A stretch of 64,000 nucleotides of DNA, taken from NCBI GenBank assembly GCA_024516035.1, contig CM044963.1, positions 23,377,676 to 23,441,675 on the forward strand. The letters are read 5' to 3'. Below, piece after piece: positions 21,138 through 32,509 of the stretch. Each line of letters opens with the position of its first letter. Within the stretch, counting starts at the first letter, position 1. The notes beneath the pieces are model-generated. The model searched no databases, was not told the DNA's origin, and saw only the letters and a program-made list of their open reading frames with translations. Source of the DNA: Bactericera cockerelli. Taxonomy: Eukaryota > Arthropoda > Insecta > Hemiptera > Triozidae. Both the position numbers and the translations under genes were made by a program.

Positions 21138-21186
21138 CGCTCCCTGGATTAACAGACTAGCGCGTTAACCACTTGACTACCACTGC
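21138..21186 (-). repeat. SINE-C head, inner half
   Basis: Continues the SINE-C split by the 9-kb element: GGATTAACAGACTAGCGCG and TTAACCACTTGACTACCACTGC. Confidence 0.92.
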
Positions 21187-21387
21187 ATAAATATAATAAT
21201 AGCACCAAAACAACTGCCAGACTGGAATGCTAACAAACGTCTCCTATATTCAGATTTATTCTTTAGATCCCAATTTGGTGCGTAATATTATCCGCTCTTA
21301 ATGTATTTGAATCGTGTACTTGTCTGACATTGTTCATGTGCTAACTTTTGATTTAGTAGATGGAATTTCTTATGTCTTATATTTTGG

Positions 21388-21535
21388 GTTTAACGTCGCT
21401 TTTAACCACATGGTCATATCACGACGGGGGGTGGTATTTCTAAAACAGTCGAACCTGGACACAATAGAACTTAAGGGACCGGAAAATTCTTCTCTATTAT
21501 TGCAGGTTTCTCCTATAAAGAGGCTATTTTATAGT
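21388..21535. repeat. SINE-body piece and pogo-type MITE remnant
   Basis: GGGTTTAACGTCGCTTTTAA with CATATCACGACGGGG is the shared SINE tail, inverted. It is followed by CAGTCGAACCTGGACACAAT, a pogo-like terminal sequence as at 8004, interrupted at 21538 by a SINE-A. Confidence 0.55.
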
Positions 21536-21537
21536 CT

Positions 21538-21805
21538 GTCCCGGTAGCTCAGTGGTAAAGGAGGCACTGTGTGAATCCAGAGATTCCAGAGGTCGCGGGT
21601 TCGAAACCCAGCCGGAACATGACAGGTTATACTCCCATTTGGGATTTTTACCACATAATCAAGCAAAACGCTAGTTTTGCAACGCCAAGAAAAACAAAAC
21701 GAGCGTGCTATATAATATATACGTCTTGGGTTTACTGCTGAAATAATGGGACTTAATAGTCCTAATCGGTCAGTATAAATAAGGCGATATTATTATTAGT
21801 GTCCG
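21538..21805 (+). repeat. SINE-A with 40-bp insert
   Basis: Complete head and tail as at 11245. The body carries an extra stretch (about 21661-21718) absent from 11245. Partner at 50647-50910. Confidence 0.85.
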
Positions 21806-23348
21806 GACTTGTACTTCAGGAACTTATACACTTTTGAGTTGCTTGCATAGATAAATAAATAACAAACCGGATCACTTGAATAATGATTGCCTGATTTTTT
21901 TTTTTTTTGTTCCTTCCTGCTTAACCACTTCAGAGCCATATGTCTCCATTTAGGGTCTCACAGAATTTCATCAAAGTGCCAAGCCAATATTTGGATGACA
22001 TTTCTCAACAACCCATGATACTTTTTTCCATCTGATCTGGCTGTAACTCAAAGACAGCAATTGCATAGGTTCAAAACAATTTTAAGTTAAATTTCAGGTC
22101 TCAATTGTATGAGCTCCCGAATGGGTACAAATTTCTTTTTGAATTCAAACATTATTTGAGATTCCAAATGGGGTCTCATGAATTGTGTTGTCATGCTGAG
22201 TTGAGATCCCAAAGGGGTAGGCTCATGGCACTATGGCGAAGTTCCCTAAAAACAGAGTGACACTGAAGTTGTTAACGTCGCTATAACAGCTAGGTAATTC
22301 GGGATGGAGGTTTTATCCTTCATTTGCAATATTTTCATTTTAAAAGTTTAAAAAAAACTCTTTATCTTTCACTGCTTATTATTTGGGTAATATTTTCAAT
22401 GTTATAAAAAAAACTCTTTATCTTTTACTGCATATTTTTTGGGTAATGTACCTATACTTGTTTATTTATTTATATACAAAACTACCATTGTAAGACGTTG
22501 TTGACATTGAGGTCGGTGATAGAACTGGAACTTCTGGAATAACCAGATACTTAAATCCTGTTTTTTTTTTAAGTGACAGGTTTAACACAGAACTATGTAT
22601 GTACGTTATAATAGACGTACATATACTAGATCATACTTATGCACCAAATAATATTTATATTATTACCTAAGTACTGCTTAAAGGTGCAGACTGAGATTCC
22701 CTAAAACAAACCAGTTTACATCAAGGCTGTGAACAATTACAATGTAGTAAATATACGTATAATGATGTCATTGCATCAAATTAAAAAAGAAAATAATCAA
22801 TAAGACGTATGAGACTTAAAAACAAAAAAACAGAACCGGCAGTAAACTGGAAGTCAGACTATTAGAGTACTAACAAAAGGGAGTAGACCAGCCGAATGTA
22901 TTTGTATCCATCTAAAGGGTAACTCGTAGTGCCTCAAACCTCTCCCATAAGATCGGCCATCTTTGTTAGTTTTAACACAGAGGAAATTACGACAATGAGA
23001 AATTAATTTTTCTTCTTACATGTTTTTGAAGGTAATAACAGCAGCCATATTGGATAGTCTGTTAGGGGACAGATTATTAGATATAAGTTATGACATCTCC
23101 ATTTACTTATTAGTCCATAGATACTAATGTTTAGGTCCTTATGCTCATGCCAGCTACTAGCTCCGAGGGAGCAAGCACTTTCCACTAATCACAGACCACT
23201 ATGTAGTCACGCGCGATTAGCTCAATCCCCGGAGCCGACAGCAAATTTAAATCAATTTTTTTCAACAGTTGGCTGTTTGTAAGGAATACCTTCCGGTGCG
23301 CTCGTGTTGACCCCGCACCTAAATGGGAAGTATAATGAATATATTGTA
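21806..23348. other. Duplicated non-coding stretch
   Basis: Shared with 50911-52457 and nearly identical. 21930-22260 contains several GGTCTCA / GAGATCCCAAA motifs in both orientations and may be an old DNA-transposon remnant. No gene recognised. Confidence 0.4.
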
Positions 23349-23579
23349 CTAGCGGGCTGTCGCCTGCTTTGCGGGCCGAGGCATGGCCGTGAAAGCAAAA
23401 AGTCCTTTTTCGCCAATGGCAGGTGTTGTAGTGGAAATTTCGAAAAATCCCGTCTTATTGCACATCTAGACTATAAGACAAAGCTACCTATCAAATTTCA
23501 GCTTCTTAGGACTTACCAGTTCGGAGAAACAGTGATGATCAGTCAGTTAGTCAGTGACTTTGACATTTATATATTAAGA
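23349..23579 (-). mobile_element. Non-autonomous Helitron, 231 bp
   Basis: On the minus strand it starts TCTTAATATATAAATGTC and ends with a GCCCGCAAAGCAGGC hairpin, then GACAGCCCG and CTAG, between A and T. Partner in copy B at 52458-52688; diverged relative at 36959-37205. Confidence 0.85.
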
Positions 23580-23964
23580 TAAAGTCAATACATACCTGCT
23601 GTTAATATCGCCTACTGGTTAGGTCCGTGACTTTCTAACGCGTTTAGGTGTGTGAGTGGGCCAGATTCTTCATTGAAGATTCCACGGAGGTCACGATTTG
23701 GGTGCAATGGGACGTGAGGAATCAAATGAGGCGTCAATTAGGTCACTCCAGTTAAATATTGAGTACAATTGAGTTATTATTCAAGTACAATCTTTGAGAA
23801 TATTTGAGTTAAACTTTGAATGCACTGGATGAGTTAATTTCAAGTGAAATTCAGTTGACTTTGAGAATTTTAGAACAATTTTAAATTATATTTTAAGAAA
23901 AATTCAATTAGGTACCTACCTATCTAATTATTGGTGACAAAATGACGTTCAATAAGCTGTCATA

Positions 23965-24105
23965 TTCGTGTTAATCACTTACGTGATATTACAACTACTG
24001 AAACACTCTTGACTAAATCTACGCTGAAACCGGGACTTGAACCAGCGACCTCCAGGTTAAAAGTCCACCGCCTTATCGATCAAGCTACTGACTCTCTGAG
24101 GATGG
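23965..24105 (-). repeat. SINE-E, inverted
   Basis: GTTAATCACTTACGTGATATTAC then CGGGACTTGAACCAGCGACC and CGCCTTATCGATCAAGCTACTG: complement of SINE-E. Partner at about 53083-53210. Confidence 0.85.
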
Positions 24106-24194
24106 TGACAAATTTAAGTTTTAAGGTGCAGTTTTAAAATGTATTGATGTTCAAGACAGCGTCGATGTTACGCTAAATACACGAGTTGTTGCTA

Positions 24195-24245
24195 TGTCAC
24201 TGAAGATAAGCAACGTCCCTCCAGGAGAAGATTTGATAGTAAGCT
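24195..24245 (+). repeat. 5S-like SINE fragment
   Basis: TCACTGAAGATAAGCAACGTC resembles the 5S internal control region as in 31970. The body is missing. Confidence 0.45.
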
Positions 24246-24339
24246 CCCGATTTTTCACCCAACCACTTCTAACCTCACTAATTGTTACTTAACCTCAGTG
24301 ATCTGGCCTTATATTTATTTTTCATTAACTTACTCTACA

Positions 24340-24400
24340 CAATGAAGCATTGTTGTACATTGTTTTGGACCTGAATTCGGCGCCACAGAGCACAGTACAA
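24340..24400 (+). repeat. GAGGCATTGCCG dispersed repeat, diverged
   Basis: CTCTACACAATGAAGCATTG ... ACCTGAATTCGGCGCCAC. Related to 28107-28170, 31858-31915, 53440-53500, 57365-57430 and 61850-61910. Confidence 0.55.
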
Positions 24401-24462
24401 TCAATACAATTGCAAACATGGTTTTCAAATTAAAAATATATTATATACTCGAGTATGAGTTA

Positions 24463-24735
24463 GTCACCGAGTGAGTTAGCGCGCTAGGCATTGCACGCAC
24501 GGTGACCTGGGTTCGATCCCCAGCGGAGTAGGATTTTTTTGCTCTGTACTTGGGTGTTCGGGGTCCACTCATACTTCGTGAGGAAAAATGAGTAGCTGCT
24601 TTAATGTTAGCAGCGACCAGTGGCGGAATTATAGGCAAAAATAAGATTGGTACATTCAATATATGGAAAAGTCCTATAATTCTGCGCTAACCACTAAAAT
24701 TGTGATATAATAACACAAAGAATCACAATATCACA
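24463..24735 (+). repeat. SINE-B
   Basis: GTCACCGAGTGAGTTAGCG head, TGGGTTCGATCCCCAGCGG B-box and the full body ending in TAAAATTGTGATATAATAACAC. Partner at 53572-53845. Confidence 0.9.
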
Positions 24736-25195
24736 TTTATTTATTATACTCGAGTATGAGCACTTAAACCTTTAAAATGTGTTCTAATACCGTCCTCATA
24801 GTTATTTTCACTTTTATTAAAGTTTACTCTTCACTATTCTATAGTTATGCTCGTAAAACTAACCAACAGTTACCTAATTATTGAAAAAAATATGTATATA
24901 ATTAATAATTATTTATTTTTATTTAATTGTGTGTGAAAATTAGAACTTGAGGGGTAGGTAACATGAACTAGGTTTAGAAAATTCATACATATACGATGGT
25001 TAAAAAATATTACCGAAATGCGCCTTATAGAATACGTTGAGAACAAAACAGGCGTCACGACACTTCGAAACTTCCGCCCGGACGTTTGTTTGTTTAGAAA
25101 TCAAAAGAAATTTAAAAAATGGAAACTAGAAATTAAAAAAATAAAAAATAAAACTCCTCAAGAAAATTAGTAGCCGTAGCACGGAACACGGTCGG

Positions 25196-25390
25196 ACTGA
25201 TATCAGTTACTGATAATAAATTTAATGAAAGCAGTATTGCCAACCTGAACTTGAATGCTAAGAGGTAGTGGTGCCCAAACAGGGCGATCTAACTGGTGGA
25301 CGAACTAGGGGGCTGTTAGTGAGATATCAGTAAATAAATTTGAAGAAAAGCTGTGTATTGCCAACCTGAACTTCAGTGTAGTGGACAGTG
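25196..25390. repeat. Local direct duplication
   Basis: GATATCAGT..AATAAATTT..GAAAGC..TATTGCCAACCTGAACTT occurs at 25199-25255 and again at 25322-25376 with small changes. Confidence 0.75.
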
Positions 25391-25488
25391 GTTCCCAAAA
25401 TGTTGGAGTGGTGGTTGTTCCAGAAAGCTTTCTCACTCTCATAATCCCCAAAACTTCCTTTCAACTGTAAAACAACTAGTAGTCAAAT

Positions 25489-25625
25489 GGTTAAGTGGTT
25501 AATTTTTCCTCATTTATTTGAGTTTGTGACCACATAATAATAAGTCTCTGAGGGTTAGATGGTAGAAAATGCTTTGAGCATTAACCTCGCCGGGTGATTA
25601 CCTTCCACCAAAGAGTTATATTATC
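25489..25625 (+). repeat. SINE-C, shortened
   Basis: GTAGTCAAATGGTTAAGTGG head joined directly to the TTTTTCCTCATTTATTTGAG body and the GGTGATTACCTTCCACCAAAG end; the B-box region is deleted. Partner at 54598-54735. Confidence 0.8.
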
Positions 25626-26045
25626 AAAAAACACACTCAGGTTGCATTATTTGAACGAAATTTGATGTTTGAAAGAGAGATTTGGGGGTTTTGAAAGACT
25701 AAGAACTGAGGCTTCCTTTGAAAACAGAATATTGTGTAGACTACTGGGTAGCCTGGTTTTAGGTACTTAGGTATTCATTTCATAATATTTTTTTTTTCCT
25801 GATGGGCGAGAAGTGATACAACACTCGCCTTTTAGGTGCTGACTTGCTGAGTCAACAAGAGCGCAGCAGAAGGTATCCCTAAAATAACTGTAATTAAAAT
25901 TAAATATTAAATTTTTTGCCCTGTCTGAGCTTACACGGGACCTTCGACATGGCTAGCTAGTGTGAACTGTACTTAAATTTGTTCTTTTTCTTGCTCAGAG
26001 AAATTGTGTTGAAAAAAGTTGAAACTCCTGTTAACATTGCCAGTT

Positions 26046-26211
26046 CACCTGAAGTAATGTACAAAACGGTTCCGGGTATGTTTGTGGTGATGGAGAAGAG
26101 GGTTTTAGCGGGTATGGCGCACTATTTCCAGCGCTGGAACCCCGCACTTCGTCTTGAACAATAGAAGATTTTACCTCCTCTCACAAGAAAAAAAAAAAAA
26201 AAAAAAAAAAA
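26046..26211 (+). pseudogene. Truncated retrocopy with poly(A) and 13-bp target duplication
   Basis: Flanked by AACATTGCCAGTT at 26033-26045 and 26212-26224 and ending in an A run of about 25. The plus frame before the tail reads SPEVMYKTVPGMFVVMEKRV, then LAGMAHYFQRWNPALRLEQ and a stop. I do not recognise the protein. It is either the 5'-truncated 3' end of a processed mRNA or a SINE without a clear head. Copy B has it too (55156-55324, 14-bp duplication, longer A run). Confidence 0.75.
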
Positions 26212-26490
26212 AACATTGCCAGTTTGAGGCAAGCTGAGCACATGGTATCATGCTATTATTACTAGCAGGCGGGAATGAGCTCAGAGAGGGACTGCTAGGA
26301 GCATATATGTACTTATATCCCACATGACGGAATGCCCTGTTGTTCCGTATACACTCCGTACAATATACACTCCGTACAATACATAGGATACCAGTCGTTT
26401 TTAGGACCTACCTACAGTACCTACTTGGATATAGCAGTCGTAGCCTGTTCCTTAATTATTATTTTTTTTGTTTTATTAGGTATTTTCGCC

Positions 26491-27260
26491 GGCATCAATA
26501 GGTGAGTTCGGTGCGAAGATTACCCGCACCTTTTTCGCATGTATGAATTCGGTGCCGCCGAAAAAAGGTGATGTATGAGTTCGGTGCGGTGCTAATGACT
26601 TATGAATTGATTGTTTTTTTTTTAAATGTACTCTGTTGCTTGTTAACAGTCATCCTGCTGTTATTAAGTTAGTAGATTATGTTGTAGACAGTTACATTCA
26701 GCAAGGTTGTCCATTTCCTCCTTGAAGGCCATGCCTAGGGTTAATAGTAGGGTTAGGTAAAATACAATGAAGGCCATGCCTTGGGTTTATAGTAGGGTTA
26801 GGTAAAATACAATGAAGGCCATGCCTTGGGTTTATAGTAGGGTTAGGTAAAATACAATGAAGGCCATGCCTTGGGTTTATAGTAGGGTTAGGTAAAATAC
26901 AATGAAGGCCATGCCTTGGGTTTATAGTAGGGTTAGGTAAAATACAATGAAGGCCATGCCTTGGGTTTATAGTAGGGTTAGGTAAAATACAATGAAGGCC
27001 ATGCCTTGGGTTTATAGTAGGGTTAGGTAAAATACAATGAAGGCCATGCCTTGGGTTTATAGTAGGGTTAAGTAAAATACATTGAAGGCCATGCCTATAA
27101 GGAAAAAAATACTATAATTACCTGATCATCAGGGCAAGTACCAGGGCACCGAATTCATACATGACCTTTTTTAGGCGGCACCGAATTCATACATGACCTT
27201 TTTTAGGCGGCACCGAACTCATACATTTTTTTATTTTCCGCACCGAACTCATACGTAGCC
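26491..27260 (+). mobile_element. GAGTTCGGTGC element, 770 bp
   Basis: Ends GGCATCAATAGGTGAGTTCGG and CCGAACTCATACGTAGCC; exact 8-bp duplication TTTTCGCC (26483-26490, 27261-27268). Sub-terminal motifs TATGARTTCGGTGC in both orientations; central 45-bp minisatellite of 8 units plus a partial (26725-27095). Partner in copy B at 55600-56368. Confidence 0.95.
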
Positions 27261-28106
27261 TTTTCGCCACGAAGGCATTCCAATGGTCAGTACAATACAA
27301 TAATAGGTACAATAAAATACAACAAAACAATAAAAAAATACAGAACATCATTTTTACTATTGTTTTTCCTTTTTTATGTGTGGTCATTTGACCAATGATG
27401 ATATGGCGATATTTAAGCGATATAAGAGATCACTGGTCTTAGTCTTGAAGTTGCCAAAGTCCAATAACTTAAATGTATCAGAGTATTATAAAGACAATTG
27501 CCCTCATTGTAGAAAGATTTTTGTTTAACATAAGCTGGGGAAAGAGGTCTTTCTTATGTCTTGTTGGATATTTGTGATCTCTTGTTGGCTACCACTCCTC
27601 CCTCTCTTTGTGAATCTTAAGACCTACCCGTACGATATACTCCATTCAGAAAAAGAAACCATAAGGACCAACTCAGGATCCTGGAAGTCCTGAAGAACCG
27701 AAAGGACTCACAGGCAAATCCTCTTTGGTGCCCCGCACGTATCATTCCGCCTGGTTCCGTTACACCTAACTCTCGGTGTCATCCGTCACCTCTTCAGGCA
27801 AACAAGGAATTTGTAAAAACAGAAAAGTGAGAAGTTGTGAGAGATGTACACCCTGTTAAATGTGGACATGGTTACAGCCCGAGGCATGGCTCTATTATTA
27901 TTATTATTATGAAACTCAATATTAGAAGAACATATTTATATACTAACAAATAATGGTAAAAATTAAAATACAAAATTGACAATATTATTATAAACAGGAA
28001 AAAAATAAACAAAATATACATAGACATATTAGACATATTTACTAACGAAAGGGCGGAGTTATTACCTATGACAATCTCTTCCACCTTTTTTTTTGTTCCT
28101 AACAGA

Positions 28107-28170
28107 CTCTACTCTTCACCGTGAGGCATTGCCGCACACTGTTTTGAGCCGGAACTCGGCGCAACAGGTG
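28107..28170 (+). repeat. GAGGCATTGCCG dispersed repeat
   Basis: ACTCTTCACCGTGAGGCATTG, then GTTTTGAGCCGGAACTCGGCGC. It starts in the same way as 31858 and 57365. Confidence 0.6.
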
Positions 28171-28189
28171 GACAGTTGGGAATGTTAGG

Positions 28190-28660
28190 AGGCGGAACTG
28201 TTGAAAGCGTTCCTCGAGTGGTTTTTGTTTCAGAAAGCACTTTTCCTCTCGAAATGTCTCTGTCAACAGTGAAATTTCGTTTTAATAATGCATATATTAA
28301 TGCATTCAGAGAGTGTGCTATTGACATTTGACGGTTGAAGGGAGAATTGCTGATTTTGAGAAAGCTTTCCAACTGGTATTTTCCGAATGCTCAAAAAGTC
28401 GAATTTTGGGTATTGAGCAAGAAATGTTCATTTCGCCAGATCACAGATTGCACAGTTTGCAACTCCAAAAGCGGCCTTAAAATCAAACTCTAAGGATAGA
28501 ATTATGAATCAGAATTCAATTAATTTTAACAATTGGATTTAATCAAAGTGGACACAATGCTGTACACTATCCCTTCACACACCCCCTATTAGAAATTTTA
28601 ACCAATCACAGCGCACTATAGTCAGCTGATAGTGTCCACTTAGAATTAAATCTAATCCTA
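28190..28660. repeat. Two palindromic MITE-like pieces
   Basis: 28190-28375 has inverted arms around CTGTTGAAAGCG / GCTTTCCAAC and relates to the MITE at 1995. 28550-28645 has AGTGGACACAATGCTGTACAC against TCAGCTGATAGTGTCCACTT. Both recur in copy B (57460-57640 and 57818-57910). Confidence 0.5.
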
Positions 28661-29344
28661 TTCATAATTTGGCCCTGAAAGCAACCAAAAATAAAGAATA
28701 AACATAACAAAAATTACACCTAAAAGAATTGTGGGAATTCGCTTTGATTTGAATCATCAAATTTAATAGTGGTAATGTATAATATATGTTTATAAATAAA
28801 GCTACAACTACAAGTTTTCAAACATGTTAAAAAAAAAAAAAAAAAATGTGTAATGGGAAATAAGTAAGAAAACTTTTACTATACAGGTAAATCCAAATTT
28901 CATATTTGGAAGGCTACCTATAATTTCATTGTTCTGAATTTCCTTGTAGAAAATATGAAAAGAAAAACTGATTATTTTCCCACAGTACAAGTAATAACAA
29001 TAGAACAGCTGTACAGTACACATAACGAGACAGGTGTTTTCACGCTATCGTGCATTTTTCCTTCTGGGTAGAGATTTTCCCAGGAGTCGAGAGATCATAC
29101 ATTTTTTTTACCCTCGCATGGTAAAAAAACTAGATTATAAGTACTATACGTATGTGAAATATCGTGACTTATTCAATTATATCCTCTAATATCATATCCT
29201 CTAAAAGGAAATTGACTAAACTGTCGCAGAAAATCAGGAAAATCAATGAAATATTGATAATACCTTACGAAAAAGTAAAAAGAGAAGTAGAAAACAGGAC
29301 TAGAGTTAAGATAAGCCAGACTGTCCTTCAACTCGGGCTATAGT

Positions 29345-29540
29345 TTTTTTTTTAAAGATGAGTGTTTCACAGCCTTTTTTTTATTTCGTAGCCATGAAAC
29401 AGGAGCTACTGTAGACGCTTGTGGTCTGTGTTGTAGCCTGCCCATCCCGTAGTATGCCTCCCCTCTGATTGATTGAATCTCCGACTTGAGGGCGTGTCTA
29501 GCTTTTCTTAGCTTTAATCCTGTTTCATAATTTGGCCCTT
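29345..29540. repeat. Copy-A-specific repeat insertion
   Basis: The stretch from about 29345 to 29455 and a piece near 29490-29530 are missing at the matching place in copy B (about 58675-58725). GTAGACGCTTGTGGTCTGTG and TAGTATGCCTCCCYTCTGA also occur at 1800-1860 near the DHRS7-like exons. Confidence 0.6.
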
Positions 29541-30644
29541 ATACTTTTATGGCCCTTTGAAGGGGTGGCATACATGTATGAGCCGTTTCTGCATACATTG
29601 TTCAGTGTTAGGCCAGATCCAGACTACAGAGGAAAGACAAAACTTACCTTACCGGAATATAATTTAACTTACGCAACCTAATCTAATAAATTAATCTACA
29701 AAAAAACTAACAACTTGACAACACAAACTATTTTTGTCTACTTTCTTGTAACTTGACAAATTTACTGTTGTTGTTATGGCCAGCTAGAGGTTTCCAGCCA
29801 AGTTTATTTGAAAGTTGGCTTGTCCTGAACCACATATTTCTATGTGTGATCAACCATCGATTGTGAGGGCTTGAACTTTTCTTTGTAAGCCATTAAGGCC
29901 TCGGAAAACTACAAGCTAGCCTGTCCTGTAAGGGTTGGTCTGTTCTCTGTTTATAGTCCTCTAGCGAGACATATAATTTTACTGTAGTAGCACGAGCTTC
30001 CTATTGAACCAATCGGAAATGACAATGACCCACTAAATACAGATGATGAACAATAAGTTCCCGTGCATAAATTGACATAAATTGGAATCAGACGCGTGTG
30101 CCCGTATACTCCTGGGACACAATTAGTGAAGATTGAGACATGCCCCGTCTAGCATGTCACTGAATTAGTGAAGCTTCAGTGTCGGAGGGTGATGAAGAAG
30201 CCTCTCCTATAAATATAATTAAAATCAGACTCGTAGGGTTATACCTACACCAGGACATCGTTGAAAAAGCACTCTCATTCTTATAGCCTCCAACCCTCCC
30301 AATCTCCGTTTCAACCGTCACATAGTACAAAAGTTATAAAAAATACCCATAACAAAAACAAAACTTCCTCTAATATTTTATAAAAATATGCACTCGGAAG
30401 TAATAGGTATTGTTTACCATAGAATTTCTCTAATTATATTTAAAAAACGTCCAGGTTTTTTCATTAATTTATCAAGCCGTTTGCGTTGGATTCAATTTAA
30501 TTTCTGCTGCTGTAGAAAGACAATCGCGAATATTTAAGATATGTATTTTTATTAAAGTAATAATTTGCACTTATAATAATACGTGAAATTTGTAATTATT
30601 GGTTATGAAAATAAGAATGATAATAAAATAATGATGTAATCAAA

Positions 30645-31309
30645 GGCAATAGGTGAGTTCGGTGCGAAGATTACCCGCACCTTTTTCGCATGTATGAATT
30701 CGGTGCCGCCTAAAAAAGGTGATGTATGAGTTCGGTGCGGTCTTAATGACTTATAAATTGATTGTTTGTTTATAATGTACTAGTTGCTTGTTAACATTTA
30801 TCTTACTGTTATTAAGTTAGTAGATTATTTTGTAGAGTTACATTCAGCAAGACTGTCCATTACCTCCTTGAAGGCCATGCCTTGGGTTTATAGTAGGGTT
30901 AGGTAAAATACAATGAAGGCCATGCCTTGGGTTTATAGTAGGGTTAGGTAAAATACAATGACGGCCATGCCTTGGGTTTATAGTAGGGTTAGGTAAAATA
31001 CAATGAAGGCCATGCCTTGAATTTATAGTAGGATTAGGTAAAATACAATGAAGGTCATGCCTTGGGTTTATTGTAGGGTTAGGTAAAATACAATGACGGC
31101 CATGCCTTGGGTTTATAGTAATGTTAGGTAAAATACAATGAAGGCCATGACTCGGTTTATTAATTGAAGGCCATGTCTATAAGGAAAAAATACTATAATT
31201 ACCTGATCATCAGGGCAAGTAGCAGGGCACCGAATTCATACATGACCTTTTTTAGGCGGCACCGAACTCATACATTTTTTTATTTTCCGCACCGAACTCA
31301 TACATAGCC
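30645..31309 (+). mobile_element. GAGTTCGGTGC element, copy A only, 665 bp
   Basis: GGCAATAGGTGAGTTCGG ... CCGAACTCATACATAGCC with 8-bp duplication TAATCAAA (30637-30644, 31310-31317). Copy B has the empty site TTATCAAA (61174-61181). The minisatellite has about six diverged 45-bp units. Confidence 0.95.
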
Positions 31310-31434
31310 TAATCAAACGCCACTGATTCTTGATATACGTAATTACCATGAGAGCAGGGACAATGCTTTCATTTCACGACTAAAGGTCACCCCTCATGAC
31401 CCCATTAATTTCTCTGATTAATACTCATAAACAT

Positions 31435-31775
31435 TCTCAGTCCCTACCTAATCTTCTTCTTTCCCTCTGTCTTATCCCGCTTAAGCAGGGTCGACGTTGT
31501 TCAACCTCATTGGTGCGGTTGGTTGATTTTAGCACATTTTTACGGTTGGATCTTCTTCTTAACGCCAACGATTCTATTTGATTTTAACGTCCTGAATTAG
31601 GACGGGGGTTTTACCCTCCATTCGCTGGGAATCGTACCAGCTACCCACATTAACCTCACCCGGCCTAGGTAGGGCCGGAAAATGGCAGCCTCATATATGT
31701 ACGGAAGGAACAGAATTTTGTGTGAAAAATCTGCTCCGACCGGGGATCGAACTCAGGATCTCTGGACTACGGGCA
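31435..31775 (-). repeat. SINE-F: tRNA head plus 5S-SINE body, 5' deleted
   Basis: Inverted. RTE-like tail at 31435-31545, body (CCTCCATTCGCTGGGAATCG, TAACCTCACCCGGCC) and B-box GGGGATCGAACTCAGGATC. The A-box side is deleted at TACGGGCA compared with copy B (61640-61768). Confidence 0.82.
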
Positions 31776-31857
31776 TAATTAGAATTAAATTAACCTAATT
31801 TTCGACTGCATCCGACTTACGGCCCGAGGCATGGCCCTATATTAATTTTTCTACCCC

Positions 31858-31915
31858 TACTCTACACAATGAGGCATTGCCGTAACTCGTTTCGGGGCGA
31901 AAACGGCGCCACTGA
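31858..31915 (+). repeat. GAGGCATTGCCG dispersed repeat
   Basis: CTCTACACAATGAGGCATTG, CCGTAACTCGTTTCGGGGCG and AAAACGGCGCC; preceded by CCCGAGGCATGGCCCTATA (31821-31840). Partner at 61850-61910. Confidence 0.6.
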
Positions 31916-31954
31916 TATTTTCATCGTCGATGCCAGGTTGAATACCTACACCAG

Positions 31955-32180
31955 TTCTCATTCAGTTACTGAAGTTGAGCAACCTCCAGCGAAGCTAAGA
32001 CTTGGATGGGTGACCATTCAAATTCGAACCCTCGTGATGTTGGCTATTTGCTGCCCCACTCAGGCTGGGTGAGGTTAATTTAGGTAGCTGGTTTGTGAGT
32101 TCCCAGCGAATGGAGGTTAAAACCAACGTTGTAATATGATCATGCAGTTGAAAGTGATGTTAAACCCAAATAATTTTTCA
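31955..32180 (+). repeat. 5S-rRNA-headed SINE
   Basis: CTGAAGTTGAGCAACCTCCAG then AAGCTAAGACTTGGATGGGTGACC corresponds to the internal control region of 5S rRNA genes. It is followed by the shared body CAGGCTGGGTGAGGTTAATT, CCCAGCGAATGGAGGTTAAAACC and a TGTTAAACCCAAATAATT tail. Absent from copy B, where 61945 joins directly to the next SINE piece. Confidence 0.88.
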
Positions 32181-32244
32181 TCATAAAATTCAGAATTAAA
32201 TATACCCATCATTTTTTGAAATACATAATAAAATTACTCATTTT

Positions 32245-32390
32245 TTTGGGTTTAACGTCGTTTTCAACGGCATGTTCATATCACGACGGGGGTGTTACCT
32301 TCCATTCGCAGGAAACTCATAAACGTCTGCTACCCACATTAACCTTACCCAGCCTGTGTTGGACCGCATTGCCAGCATCACGAAGTCATC
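32245..32390 (-). repeat. Shared SINE body, inverted
   Basis: GGGTTTAACGTCGTTTTCAA, CATATCACGACGGGGG, TACCCACATTAACCTTACCC and GCCAGCATCACGA. Lacks an intact head. Partner at 61950-62065 is truncated. Confidence 0.75.
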
Positions 32391-32509
32391 ATCATTATTA
32401 TCATCTAGACGTCAATATTTCACCACCTGATCTAAATCAACTGGCCCCAATGTGACCACTGGTTGTGGTTTCCATAGTAACCGAAAATCTCAGGTGTGGA
32501 GGACAATAA

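Noticed and set aside
26725..27095. Possible CRISPR array (regular repeats)
   Set aside because: The repeats are head-to-tail with no unique spacers, inside a transposon in animal DNA.
31965..32030. Possible 5S rRNA gene
   Set aside because: Only the internal control region resembles 5S and it runs straight into a SINE body; the 5' and 3' stems are absent.
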